DNA of 64,000 nucleotides from Phycisphaerales bacterium (GCA_022446885.1 JAKVBU010000014.1:1-64000), one strand, 5' to 3'; shown: positions 44,812 through 53,530, counted from the stretch's first letter. Notes: generated by a model not told the origin, from the sequence alone. Made by a program: numbers and translations.

Positions 44812-46139
44812 GTGGCCGACAGCAGGATGTCGTTCACGATCGCCTCGAGCATCTCTTGGCGACCTGATCGAGGTGTGGGTTCAGATTGAGCAGCCTGTGA
44901 TTCCAGATCACGCAAAGACACGGTACCGGCCATGATGCCTTGGCCCAGATCACTCTCCCAAGAGGCATACCGATCGTGCATGAAGTCAGAGAGCCGCCCG
45001 TCTTCACGAATGGCCGCCGCGACGAGCAAACCTCGCGCAAAAGTGTCCATGCCGGCGATGTGAGCATGCAGCAGGTCGATGGGCTCCATTGACTCACGCC
45101 GTCGCTTGGCATCGAAATTCAAGCCACCTGTTTCAAGTCCGCCATGTTCCAGCAGAACCAACATGATGTCAGTCGTCAGGTACAGGTCGGTCGGGAATCT
45201 GTCCGTGTCCCAGCCAGCGTGCGCATCGCCCATGTTGGCATCGATCGACCCGAGCATGCCCGCGGCTGCTGCCATGCGCAACTCGTGCCCCATCGATTTG
45301 CCCGCAAGCGTGGCGTGATTGGTTTCTATGTTCAGGGAGATGCGATCTTCAAGGCCGAACTCACGCAGGAAATTCAACGTCGCCTCAACATCGCTGTCGT
45401 ACTGGTGCAGACTTGGCTCTCTTGGCTTGGGCTCGATGTAAAAGGTACCTTCGAAGCCGGTGGTATCAGCGTGTTCGATCGCCAGATGCAGCAAGCGGGC
45501 ATATTGCGCCCGCTCCCGGGCCACATCGGTGTTGAGTAGCGTTGAGTACCCCTCTCGCCCGCCCCAGAACACGTACCCACGCCCACCCAACGCTTGGGTG
45601 GCGTCGATTGCCCTACGCACCTGCCCGGCACCATGGGCAAACACCTGCACATCTGGGCTGGTTGCTGCTCCGTGGGCGTACCGGGGATGAGCAAACAGAC
45701 AGGCTGTGCCCCAGAGCAAGCCGATGCCGGTTTGCGTTTGCAGGTCATCTAGCACGCCGGTCATGTGCTCCATGGCAGCCCGCTGTGAGGCCACGGAGTC
45801 GCCTTCGGGCGCGACGTCGTGGTCGTGAAAGCAGTACCAGCGAATGCCGAGTCGTTGCAGCAGCGCAAAGAAGACTCGTGCCCGTCGCTCGGCATTGTCG
45901 AGTGAGTCCGTGCCGTCGTCCCACGGGACAAGAGCTGTGCCTCGACCGAAGGGATCCCCAAGCGTGTTTCGCATCACGTGCCAGAAGCACGCAGCAAACG
46001 GCAGGTGCTCGTGCATTGGACGCCCTTCGACGAGTCGATCTGGGTCGTACCAACGAAATGACAGGGGGTCCTTGGACGCAGGGCCTGCGTATTCGACCTT
46101 GGGGAGATCGGCGATGGCGTCATCGTGCAGAAGATCCAT
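44808..46139 (-). CDS. xylA: Xylose isomerase
   Basis: A 443-residue TIM-barrel enzyme converting D-xylose to D-xylulose in the cytosol. Family features are YCFHDHDVAPEGDS (catalytic His and the carboxylate-rich strand), WGGREGYSTLLNTD, IEPKPREPSLHQYD (metal-site Glu and the substrate-contacting KP), and IETNHATLAGKSMGHE followed by ANMGDAHAGWDTD (metal ligands). Length is normal. ATG at 46139 is six bases downstream of a TAGACT hexamer on the minus strand. A 30-bp palindrome lies just upstream, suggesting repressor control. No xylulokinase is visible nearby. Confidence 0.94.
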   Translation of the reverse strand: MDLLHDDAIADLPKVEYAGPASKDPLSFRWYDPDRLVEGRPMHEHLPFAACFWHVMRNTLGDPFGRGTALVPWDDGTDSLDNAERRARVFFALLQRLGIRWYCFHDHDVAPEGDSVASQRAAMEHMTGVLDDLQTQTGIGLLWGTACLFAHPRYAHGAATSPDVQVFAHGAGQVRRAIDATQALGGRGYVFWGGREGYSTLLNTDVARERAQYARLLHLAIEHADTTGFEGTFYIEPKPREPSLHQYDSDVEATLNFLREFGLEDRISLNIETNHATLAGKSMGHELRMAAAAGMLGSIDANMGDAHAGWDTDRFPTDLYLTTDIMLVLLEHGGLETGGLNFDAKRRRESMEPIDLLHAHIAGMDTFARGLLVAAAIREDGRLSDFMHDRYASWESDLGQGIMAGTVSLRDLESQAAQSEPTPRSGRQEMLEAIVNDILLSAT

Positions 46140-46145
46140 GCTGCG

Positions 46146-46198
46146 AGTCTAGGCGCACCTGCCCCCGCCATGCACGGCCACCGAGGTGGCCGGGCATG
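46146..46198 (-). promoter_or_regulatory. xylA promoter -10 box and adjacent 30-bp palindrome (putative operator)
   Basis: On the minus strand TAGACT occupies 46151-46146, six bases before the ATG of xylA. At 46169-46198 is an inverted repeat with 14-base arms, one mismatch and a GA centre (CATGCACGGCCACC and its near-perfect complement). It covers the expected -35 position. The short centre suits a dimeric repressor site better than an RNA hairpin. Confidence 0.5.
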
Positions 46199-46623
46199 TC
46201 CTTGCGGATCGTTGACCCATCAAGTGGAAAGCCAACGAGCGTCCCCGGAGGGATCCGGCAGAGGCCGTTGTCCGTGATCGCAAACACGCAAACAAAGGCC
46301 CTGGAAGAGGGCCGGAATTGGATGACCTGGATGACCATGCGAGATCCAGCCGAAAGCCATGCGGATTAGGGATATGGCGGGGGCAAAGGTGAGCGATGGC
46401 ACCAACAACAGTGCCCCGGTCGGGCTCGGCGTAGGGAGAGCGTTGGGTGCCATCGTGCTGGCAGTGGAGCGGGCCCGAAGACGGGCGCTGTTGCCATCAC
46501 CAGAGACGGGCCCACTCGCAAAAAGAGAGGCCCAGCGTGTTTGGACTGGAAATCCACCGCCAGAATCGCCCCCCACAAGTCAGTACAAGGCCCGACGTGA
46601 TCTGTGACATGAGTTTTGGTTTT
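46199..46623 (-). other. Spacer upstream of the xylA promoter, no supported gene
   Basis: I see no convincing gene here. Short open frames exist on both strands (for example about 72 codons ending inside xylA on the minus strand and about 82 codons on the plus strand at 46359), but none has a ribosome site, a recognisable motif or coupling to neighbours. A GGCCCTCTTCCAGGGCC inverted repeat near 46302-46318 and a T-rich run at 46614-46625 are the only structural features. Confidence 0.5.
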
Positions 46624-46908
46624 TTAGGCGGCTTGTTGGGCCCGCTCCATGTGTGCGAATGTCGCCCGTCGCAACAGGCCCTGGTTAGCAATGGCAAGCG
46701 TGTCCAGTGCATGGGCTGCTGAAGTGACTCTGGCCAGCGACTGCTCGGCTTGCACTCGCAATTGACGAGCGACCGTCGCCCAAGCCAGATCCACTTCCGC
46801 CATCCAACGCCGAACGTCGGGCCGCTCGGCGTCGAGTTGCTCCAACACTTCTCTCGCCGCGTCGTAAGCCTCCAGCGCAGTTTCGTAGCGGCCTCGAGAT
46901 CGATCCAA
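46624..46908 (-). CDS. Helical, TPR/coiled-coil-like protein, possible tail of the FHA protein
   Basis: A 94-residue charged, helical sequence (RYETALEAYDAAREVLEQL) with no recognised domain. Its likely TTG start at 46908 lies one base after the stop of the FHA gene (TGA-A-TTG). The same frame stays open upstream but its translation there is nonsense-like, whereas the FHA protein ends abruptly at EIGPW. So this is either a translationally coupled small gene or the C-terminal part of a single FHA protein split by a one-base frameshift. Confidence in the coding frame is moderate; confidence in the start is low. Confidence 0.5.
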   Translation of the reverse strand: MDRSRGRYETALEAYDAAREVLEQLDAERPDVRRWMAEVDLAWATVARQLRVQAEQSLARVTSAAHALDTLAIANQGLLRRATFAHMERAQQAA

Positions 46909-46909
46909 T

Positions 46910-47215
46910 TCACCACGGCCCGATCTCGATGACCATGCCGTCGTGCATCGGCATTTGTTCACCCTGCTCAATCCGCATGGAGTCAACTCGTGTTCCAGTA
47001 GTCGAGTTGGCGTCCTCGATATGCCAGTTGCCCTCCTCACCGCGAATGACTGCGTGCACTCGAGACACCCACTGGTGATCAAGCTGAATGTCGGCGGCAT
47101 CGCCTCGACCGATCGTCGTTTCGGCCCGGTCGAAACCGGCCGACAAGTCGGGCGTGACAGGCCCGTCGGCCATCACCAATTGCAAGCCGCCAGACAATTG
47201 TGTCATCCCGGACAT
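46910..47215 (-). CDS. FHA-domain protein
   Basis: A 101-residue protein consisting of almost nothing but a forkhead-associated domain. The phosphothreonine-binding hallmarks are TIGRGDAADIQLDHQWVSR, HAVIRGEEGNWHIEDANST and TGTRVDSMRI, that is GR, SxxH and N residues in the usual order. FHA domains recognise phosphothreonine peptides and tie proteins to serine/threonine kinase signalling. The protein stops right after the last strand, and a helical open frame follows immediately in another frame. Confidence 0.8.
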   Translation of the reverse strand: MSGMTQLSGGLQLVMADGPVTPDLSAGFDRAETTIGRGDAADIQLDHQWVSRVHAVIRGEEGNWHIEDANSTTGTRVDSMRIEQGEQMPMHDGMVIEIGPW

Positions 47216-47263
47216 GCGTGAAGCAGATCACTCAAACCGATGGCATCGAATACCATCAGTTTC

Positions 47264-48688
47264 ATGATGCACCCGCTCCTCATGTCTGTCGCCTTGATCT
47301 CCTCTGTTGCTGCCGATGCAACCCCCATCGTCATTGACGGCCGATTCGACGATTGGCCAGGCGTGGCTGCCAACGAACTTGCGGTGGCCGAGGACGGCCG
47401 GTTTGTCTACGTGCATCTGCCTGCGCCCGGCAGCCCATCCAATCTGCAGGGGCTCGCCTCTCCTGATGTCCTGCGTATCGATCTGGATCACGACGAAGGC
47501 ACCGGAGCAAGATCCGGGCCGTATCGGGGGACCGATCTGGAGTTGCACTTCAGCCCCAAGACGGGGCGTCGCAGCGGCGGGGTCCAGATACAGCTTCCTG
47601 GCCTGGAGGATGGTTGGCTCGACCCAGACGCTGTCGATCTGGTCTTCGCCCCGACCGCCGCATCCAATCGATTCGAGATCCGAATTCCCCGCTCGATCGA
47701 GACGCCACGGGGCCCAGTCACCGTAGGCGGTCGAGTGAGGCTCCATCGATCAGGCCCCTTCGGCACCCAAGGGCAGCTACTTCAAGCGGTTCAGCCGCGA
47801 CCTCAGGTTGAACCGGCATTCCAGACGCTGCCGACCTGCCCCGACAGCGGCATCCGAGTGGTCAGTTGGAATGTGGAGTTCGGCGGGCTACTGGAACACC
47901 CGGCGCCCTTTCAACGCATCTTGGCTGCGCTCAAGCCGCATGTGATCTTGATCCAGGAGTTGGAGCCCGACCAGCGCGCTGGCGACATCGAGGCCCTGCT
48001 GAAGGCCGCTGTTCCCGGAAACTGGACGGTTGATCTGGGCCCCGTAGGCGGCCGCCTCCGCAGCGCCGTCGCCACTCGACTCTCAGCGACCGATCTTCCT
48101 GAACTCGACACGCTCAAGCGGCGCGACAGCGATGATCGGGGCGTTCGCGGCGCCGGTCTCACCGTAAAGAACGCACTGTCACCAGACATCGGCGTGGTCT
48201 CACTGCACCTGAAGTGTTGCGGCGCAGCAGAGGGCCCCGAGGACATGACCCGCATCGCCGAGGTGCTGGCTGTTCGTCGAGCAATCACCGAAGCTGATCA
48301 CCGCGCCCCACTGGGCGGCCTGATCATTGGCGGTGATCTGAATCTGGTGGGATCCTCACTTCCGCTTGAGTTGCTGGTTGACAACGGCGAGTCGATGCTC
48401 GGGGGCAGCGGCGACCTCATCATCGCTGAGGCCATGCGGCCCGCGGGCGGCGGCATGCAGACCTGGGAGAAAGACGGTCAGCGATACACCCCAGGCCGCC
48501 TCGATTGGATCGCGGCTACAGGATCGAGCCTTGAGATCGCCAATGCCTTTGTTCTGGCCACCGACGAGTGTTCAGCTTCGGTCTTGAGCGATCTGGGCAT
48601 GCAGCCGGGCGATTCCGCCGCGGCCTCTGATCATCTACCCGTCGTGGCGGACTTCATCGTGCGTTCCCCCATGCGTCTGGGGCGATGA
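47264..48688 (+). CDS. Exported endonuclease/exonuclease/phosphatase-family protein
   Basis: A 474-residue protein. A signal peptide (MMHPLLMSVALISSVAADA) is followed by a domain of about 150 residues that opens PIVIDGRFDDWPGV, a pattern typical of carbohydrate-binding DOMON/CBM9-like modules. The C-terminal 280 residues show the EEP fold: VVSWNVEFGG, VILIQELEPD, GGDLNLVGS and SDHLPVVADF give the Asn, Glu, Asp and His-containing catalytic motifs. Substrate may be DNA, a phospholipid or a sugar phosphate. I prefer ATG at 47264, seven bases after TACCAT, over the ATG at 47240, which would spoil the signal peptide. Confidence 0.8.
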   Translation: MMHPLLMSVALISSVAADATPIVIDGRFDDWPGVAANELAVAEDGRFVYVHLPAPGSPSNLQGLASPDVLRIDLDHDEGTGARSGPYRGTDLELHFSPKTGRRSGGVQIQLPGLEDGWLDPDAVDLVFAPTAASNRFEIRIPRSIETPRGPVTVGGRVRLHRSGPFGTQGQLLQAVQPRPQVEPAFQTLPTCPDSGIRVVSWNVEFGGLLEHPAPFQRILAALKPHVILIQELEPDQRAGDIEALLKAAVPGNWTVDLGPVGGRLRSAVATRLSATDLPELDTLKRRDSDDRGVRGAGLTVKNALSPDIGVVSLHLKCCGAAEGPEDMTRIAEVLAVRRAITEADHRAPLGGLIIGGDLNLVGSSLPLELLVDNGESMLGGSGDLIIAEAMRPAGGGMQTWEKDGQRYTPGRLDWIAATGSSLEIANAFVLATDECSASVLSDLGMQPGDSAAASDHLPVVADFIVRSPMRLGR

Positions 48689-49534
48689 CCGCAGTTCGCT
48701 TGCCGCGCCCCACAGCAGCTTGATCGAAGCAGCCACCACGAGCACGACGAATGCCCCGCGGATTGCCCGCAGCGGCATCTTGTGGGACAGGCGGGCTCCA
48801 CACCAAGAACTCAGAAGGCACGCTGGCACGAGCCACGCAGCAATCTCCAGTGGATCCCACCACTTGACGGACTCCGCCAGACCCGGCGTGTCGAGCAGCG
48901 TGACGTCTTTGTAGATGGCCCCCACAATCGACGTGCACACCATGATCGCGCTTGAGGTGGCGATCGCCTGCCGCAGTGGGAGGAAGCAGACGAATCCCAA
49001 TAGAGGAACCGTAATGAGGCCACCGCCAATGCCCAGGATGCCGGCCCCGAACCCTAGACACAACCCCACGACGACACATCTTGACCATGTGGGAACATAG
49101 GAGGGGGCCTTCCAAGTGTCTTCACCCCCTCTGGGCCGCATCAGCCGACTGAGATTGGTCCACGCCACGTAGATCAAGAAGGTGCCGAAGGTGATCTGCA
49201 ACCAGAGATTGGGAATCCAGATACTCAACGTAACGCCACAGATGATCGCCACGCATGCCACCGGCGCAATGCGTTTGACCGCTCCGACACACACGGCTCG
49301 TTCACGACGATGACCGAGCGCCGCAGCGATCGCGACAAAGGGGGTCGTTGTCATCGACGCTGCCTGAGCGAGGTGAATCTCGTGGCCCAAGATGAGGGTG
49401 ATCATGGGGATGATCACCACGCCACCTCCGATGCCCAGCATGCCACCCAGGGCGCCGGCCATCATCCCTATGCCCAACAGCCCGAGGATGTGCCCCAAGG
49501 GCAGTGTCCCAACCAGAATGTCGAGCCACTCCAT
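48635..49534 (-). CDS. TauE/SafE-family sulfite or organosulfonate exporter
   Basis: A 299-residue membrane protein with about eight helices in two homologous halves. Each half carries the hallmark glycine-rich turn: GALGGMLGIGGGVVIIPM near residue 27 and GFGAGILGIGGGLITVPLL near residue 163. TauE/SafE proteins move sulfite, sulfoacetate or related anions. The hydrophilic tail (QTHGGTHDEVRHDG) overlaps the convergent EEP gene by 54 bases. TAGGGT (minus strand, 49548-49543) stands eight bases before the ATG. Confidence 0.87.
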   Translation of the reverse strand: MEWLDILVGTLPLGHILGLLGIGMMAGALGGMLGIGGGVVIIPMITLILGHEIHLAQAASMTTTPFVAIAAALGHRRERAVCVGAVKRIAPVACVAIICGVTLSIWIPNLWLQITFGTFLIYVAWTNLSRLMRPRGGEDTWKAPSYVPTWSRCVVVGLCLGFGAGILGIGGGLITVPLLGFVCFLPLRQAIATSSAIMVCTSIVGAIYKDVTLLDTPGLAESVKWWDPLEIAAWLVPACLLSSWCGARLSHKMPLRAIRGAFVVLVVAASIKLLWGAASELRSSPQTHGGTHDEVRHDG

Positions 49535-49575
49535 GCTCAGGCACCCTAGCAGGCGACCTGCGAAGATCCCGATTC

Positions 49576-50499
49576 ATGACTTCCGCACGAGTCCTTCGCG
49601 CTGATGCCCTGCTGCTGTTGGTCGCCCTGATCTGGGGCGTGGGGTTTGTCGTGCAGAAGGTCGCGATGGAAGGAGAGGGAGCCATCGGCCCCGTCACCTT
49701 CGCGGCGCTGCGGCTGTTCATCGGGGGATTGGTGCTTGTGCCACTGCTCGCGGTACGCAATCGTTCACACGCAAAGGCGACGACGCCCCCCATCTCAAGA
49801 CGAGCGGCCTGGTGTGCCATGGGTGGTGCAGGCATGCTGCTGGCGGCAGGTGGCATCCTGCAACAGTGGGGGTTGGTCTATACCGAGGCAGGCGTTGCTG
49901 GCTTTGTGACCGGGCTCTACGTGGTGATCGTTCCATTGCTTGGCTTGTGCATCGGTTATCGCGTGCGCTGGACGACCTGGGTGTCGGTGGTGCTCGCAGC
50001 CCTCGGCATGTACTTGCTCAGCGTCGCCGGGCGGCCAGTCTTCAATCCGGGCGACTTGCTGGTGCTTGGAGGCGCCGTTTGCTGGGCCGGACAAGTGCTG
50101 GTGATTGGTTGGGTGGCCTCACGCATGAATCCGATCATGTTGGCAACGGGCCAGAACCTCATCGGTGGCGCCATTGCACTGCTCATTGCCGCGCTCACGG
50201 AGCAGACGTCGTGGAGTCAGATCGAAGCGTGCCTGTGGCCGCTGGCCTACTCAGGCCCGTTGGCCATTGGGCTGGGCTTTCTGCTTCAAGTTGTGGCTCA
50301 ACGGGACGCACCACCAGCACACACCGCCATCATGCTGTCGATGGAGGCCGTGTTTGGCGCACTGGCCGGCTGGCTCCTCTTGAGTGAGGTGTTCACGCCG
50401 ACCATGCTTGGCGGCTGCGTCATCGTGTTGGTGGCGATGGGCGTGGCCCAACTCAAGCCACCCGTTGCATTCAAAGTCGACAGCACGGATCCGAGTTGA
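49576..50499 (+). CDS. EamA/DMT-superfamily transporter
   Basis: A 307-residue membrane protein with ten predicted helices in two EamA repeats. The first starts LLLLVALIWGVGFVVQK and includes AALRLFIGGLVLVPLL; the second includes LVLGGAVCWAGQVLVIGW and ends SMEAVFGALAGWLLLSEV, typical of the drug/metabolite transporter superfamily. Substrates of EamA proteins are mostly amino acids or metabolites to be exported; none can be assigned here. It converges with the FHA-sigma gene with one base between stops. Confidence 0.87.
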   Translation: MTSARVLRADALLLLVALIWGVGFVVQKVAMEGEGAIGPVTFAALRLFIGGLVLVPLLAVRNRSHAKATTPPISRRAAWCAMGGAGMLLAAGGILQQWGLVYTEAGVAGFVTGLYVVIVPLLGLCIGYRVRWTTWVSVVLAALGMYLLSVAGRPVFNPGDLLVLGGAVCWAGQVLVIGWVASRMNPIMLATGQNLIGGAIALLIAALTEQTSWSQIEACLWPLAYSGPLAIGLGFLLQVVAQRDAPPAHTAIMLSMEAVFGALAGWLLLSEVFTPTMLGGCVIVLVAMGVAQLKPPVAFKVDSTDPS

Positions 50500-50500
50500 C

Positions 50501-51508
50501 TCAGCCTTCTTCAGCCCGCATGCGATCGACCACCTCTCGAAGACGTTTGGTGAGCCTCATCTTCGCGTGCCGAATGGCAGCTTCACTCATGCCGGTCTCG
50601 GCGGCAACGGCTGTGGCGGGCGTGCCTCTAACCCCATAGAGCTCGAATGCACGCCATGTTTTCTCTTCAACTTCGTCCCGAACCTGGGCCATGGCACGGG
50701 AGAGCATCTGCTCGGTCCACTGGCGGTCCCACTGTTCGTCCATGTCGTCAGGCAGTGCCGGCTCGGCGTGATCCTCGATGCCCACATCGGGGCGCCGTCG
50801 CCTGAACCGGGCTCGGATCGCATTGAGCGTCACCCGCTTTAGGTATCCACGAAAGCGTCCCTTCTCAGGGTCATACTCGAACGCATCCGAGACTCTGAAG
50901 AAGCCCAGCAGCACATCCTGCAGCACATCGTCAGCTTCCTGCGGCGGCAAGCCGGCATTGCGTGCAAACCCGGCAATCACACGCGAGTACTTCTGTGCGA
51001 ACTCCTGCCACCCCAGTTCGCGATCAACGGTGCCGTCGGCCTTTAGACGGAGAAAGATGCTCGCTCGCGTGGCATAGAGCGGATCAGATCGCCCCTTTAC
51101 CGAGTGGCTGGTTGTGTGCTCGTCCTCCTTCTCCCGCCGCGGCTGCATGGCCATGTCGGAGTTGCTCTCTGGCGTGGCTTCGGGCTGGCTATCTCCCGTA
51201 ACCCGAGCCAGCAGACGCCAAGGACCGATGCCGACCAGATCTCGATCGGTCAGACGCACGACCTCGTCGGCATCCACCCGAACAAGATTCACGGTAGTGC
51301 CGGCTCGCGACCCCAAATCGCGGACCCCCAGAGTGCCATCCTCCTGCAACACAAGCGCAGCGTGCTTACGAGACACAGCTGGATCAGGCAGCACGATTTC
51401 GCAGTCGCTGCTTCGCCCCAACGACACCTCTGAACGCCCAATCTGGGTGGACGCCCGAACCATGCCGTCTGGGCCTGATACCGCAACCAGTTCTACCTCT
51501 ACTGTCAT
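50501..51508 (-). CDS. FHA-domain / ECF sigma factor fusion protein
   Basis: A 335-residue protein joining two modules. Residues 18-100 are a forkhead-associated domain: EVSLGRSSDCEIVLPD, VSRKHAALVLQEDG and DLGSRAGTTVNLVRV carry the GR, SRKH and (normally N) positions that read a phosphothreonine; the last reads AGT rather than NGT. After a charged linker, residues 160-335 are an ECF sigma factor: ADDVLQDVLLGFFRV and YDPEKGRFRGYLKRVTLNAI for region 2, and TPATAVAAETGMSEAAIRHA for the region 4 helix-turn-helix. A phosphorylation-gated sigma factor is the obvious inference. It overlaps the symporter stop as ATGA. Confidence 0.87.
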   Translation of the reverse strand: MTVEVELVAVSGPDGMVRASTQIGRSEVSLGRSSDCEIVLPDPAVSRKHAALVLQEDGTLGVRDLGSRAGTTVNLVRVDADEVVRLTDRDLVGIGPWRLLARVTGDSQPEATPESNSDMAMQPRREKEDEHTTSHSVKGRSDPLYATRASIFLRLKADGTVDRELGWQEFAQKYSRVIAGFARNAGLPPQEADDVLQDVLLGFFRVSDAFEYDPEKGRFRGYLKRVTLNAIRARFRRRRPDVGIEDHAEPALPDDMDEQWDRQWTEQMLSRAMAQVRDEVEEKTWRAFELYGVRGTPATAVAAETGMSEAAIRHAKMRLTKRLREVVDRMRAEEG

Positions 51509-53001
51509 GTTCGCATCTGGTCCTCAAGACTCATCGGCACAATCCTACTGACGAGCACATTTACCACGGTGGCCGCCACAAATGCTACGGGGAGGTTGTA
51601 GATCTCCACATCGCCGGTGTAGAGCAACTTCCAACCGATAGCGACGACAAACCCTGTTGCCATGCCCGCGATGCACCCGGCACCGGTGGCCCGACGCCAA
51701 AACAGCGCCAGCAGCACTTGCGGTCCGAAGGAAGCGCCCAGAATCGCCCAGCCATAGGTGAGAACGAAACTGAAGATCTGTACTTGCTCGTCGAGTACCA
51801 AGGCCACTGCGACCAGCCCGACACCAAGCACACAGAGCCGGTGAATCACTGGCGAGCCGCCTCTGGGACCTCGGCCCAATACTCGATCTATGAAGTCTGA
51901 TGCGACGGCAGAGGCCCCCACGACCAGTTGACTGTCTGCCGTGGAGGCAATGGCCGCGAGGATCGCGGCAAGCGTCAAGCCTCCCAGCGCTGGTGGGAGC
52001 ATCGCCTCGGCGGCGAGAATCAGGGCGTACTCGCCATCGATGGTGCCGCCGGGCCCGGCAGTGAGCATGGGCTCGGCCCACCACACACCCTGCTCGGCGA
52101 ACGCTCTGGCGATCAATCCCATGGTGATGGCGCCCGAGATCACCAACACAGCCCAGACGATCGAGACAAAACCACACATCACTGCGTCGCGGCGATCCTG
52201 CATCGCCATGAATCGCACCAGCACGTGTGGCTGTCCCATGTACCCGAAGCCCACGCCCAAAGCCCCAGACCCCAACAGGAATCCGATGAACGCGCTGCCG
52301 GTGAGCGCCGGCCAGAATGCGATGAGTGAGTTGCTCTCGACGGACGCGCTCAGCCCAGCGCGAATGAAGTGCGGGCCGTGCCCTGTCAGCATCAACCAGA
52401 AGGGAAACAGCACCAGCACCGCGACCATCAACAGGCCCTGTAAGAGGTCAGTCCAGCACGCCGCCCGGAAGCCGCCCATCGAAACGTAGGTCAACACGAG
52501 ACCGGCGCCGATGACAACGCCCCAGAGGTAGTCGAGCCCCTCAAAGGCTGCGCTGAAGGCCTTCCCTGCAGCGGCAAACTGGGCCGCCACGTAGAGCGTC
52601 ATGGCGATGAGGATCACGATCACCGCGAACACTCGAATGGCCTGCCGGGTCGTACCAAACCGCTTTGCCAGAAAGTCCGGAATGGTGAGCGCCCCCAACG
52701 ACTGGGAGTACCCCCGAAGCCGCCCGGCAATGACGAACCAGTTGACAGCGAAACCCACGATCACGGCCGGCACGATCCAGAAGGCCCGAACGCCAGCAGA
52801 AAACGCCCAACCAACGAGCCCCAACGTCACCCAGCCGCTCTCAGAAGAGGCCGACGAAGAGAGCGCCGCCACCCAGGGGCCCAGCCGGCGACCAGCAAGG
52901 AAGTACTCCTCCTCACCAGCATTTGCCCGGTTGTTCGCCCACACGCCCACCCCGAGCACAAGCAGCGTGTAGATGGCGAAGGCAAAGATGAAGGTGAGCA
53001 T
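51505..53001 (-). CDS. Sodium:solute symporter, PutP-like
   Basis: A 498-residue membrane protein with about 13 helices. N-terminal EEYFLAGRRLGPWVAALSSS followed by SESGWVTLGLVG is the SSS-family signature and closely resembles the proline permease PutP, as do GYMGQPHVLVRFMA and AAILAAIASTADSQLVVGAS (sodium-site helix 8, with the S/T residues). It probably imports proline or a similar compatible solute with sodium. It is coupled to the FHA-sigma fusion downstream. It is divergent from the deaminase gene with 37 bases between the starts. Confidence 0.9.
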   Translation of the reverse strand: MLTFIFAFAIYTLLVLGVGVWANNRANAGEEEYFLAGRRLGPWVAALSSSASSESGWVTLGLVGWAFSAGVRAFWIVPAVIVGFAVNWFVIAGRLRGYSQSLGALTIPDFLAKRFGTTRQAIRVFAVIVILIAMTLYVAAQFAAAGKAFSAAFEGLDYLWGVVIGAGLVLTYVSMGGFRAACWTDLLQGLLMVAVLVLFPFWLMLTGHGPHFIRAGLSASVESNSLIAFWPALTGSAFIGFLLGSGALGVGFGYMGQPHVLVRFMAMQDRRDAVMCGFVSIVWAVLVISGAITMGLIARAFAEQGVWWAEPMLTAGPGGTIDGEYALILAAEAMLPPALGGLTLAAILAAIASTADSQLVVGASAVASDFIDRVLGRGPRGGSPVIHRLCVLGVGLVAVALVLDEQVQIFSFVLTYGWAILGASFGPQVLLALFWRRATGAGCIAGMATGFVVAIGWKLLYTGDVEIYNLPVAFVAATVVNVLVSRIVPMSLEDQMRT

Positions 53002-53038
53002 GTGGGGGCCTGCGACTGACCTTACCATCCCCGGGCAT

Positions 53039-53530
53039 ATGAGCACCGCACGCTGGGATCTGAGATTTCTTGAGTTGGCCGACCACATCGCCGCCTGGTC
53101 CAAGGATCCATCACGCGGTGTAGGCGCGGTCATCGTCGCGGCCGATCGGCGAGTCTGCGCAACGGGCTACAACGGCCTGCCCGAGGGGGTTGAGGATCGG
53201 CCTGAGCGGCTGGAGCGGCCCGCCAAGTACGACCTCATCTGTCATGCAGAGATCAATGCGATCGTGCAATGCGCCCGTCACGGTGCCTCGACCGTAGGCA
53301 CGACGATCTACACCACGTTCTTCCCCTGCAACACCTGCACGTTGGCGATCATCCAGGCCGGCATCGAACGCGTCGTGTCATGGGCGCCTGGCCCAGGCGA
53401 TGAACACTGGGCCGATGCCATCACGACCAGCGTGAAACTGCTCGACGAAGCTGGCGTGCAGTGGGTGCAGATCGAGCGATCTGCCAGCGGCGATCAACCC
53501 ACCGACGCAAGCACCGGGTCGGGGTCGTAA
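53039..53530 (+). CDS. dCMP deaminase-like cytidine deaminase family protein
   Basis: A 163-residue zinc enzyme of the ComEB/dCMP deaminase type. CHAEINAIVQCARHG supplies the first zinc ligand and the proton-shuttle glutamate (HAE), and FFPCNTCTLAIIQAGI the PCxxC pair. GVGAVIVAADRRVCATGYNG is the N-terminal substrate region, typical of dCMP deaminases. The likely reaction is dCMP to dUMP in pyrimidine nucleotide synthesis. I chose ATG at 53039. TACCAT at 53023-53028 ends ten bases earlier. Its 3' end overlaps panD by 37 bases. Confidence 0.85.
   Translation: MSTARWDLRFLELADHIAAWSKDPSRGVGAVIVAADRRVCATGYNGLPEGVEDRPERLERPAKYDLICHAEINAIVQCARHGASTVGTTIYTTFFPCNTCTLAIIQAGIERVVSWAPGPGDEHWADAITTSVKLLDEAGVQWVQIERSASGDQPTDASTGSGS

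Noticed and set aside
46169-46198. The palindrome upstream of xylA as a transcription terminator
   Set aside because: There is no T-run on either side and the centre is only two bases, so an operator fits better.
46120-46338. A 72-codon minus-strand frame running into xylA
   Set aside because: No ribosome site or motif, and it would span the putative operator and promoter of xylA.
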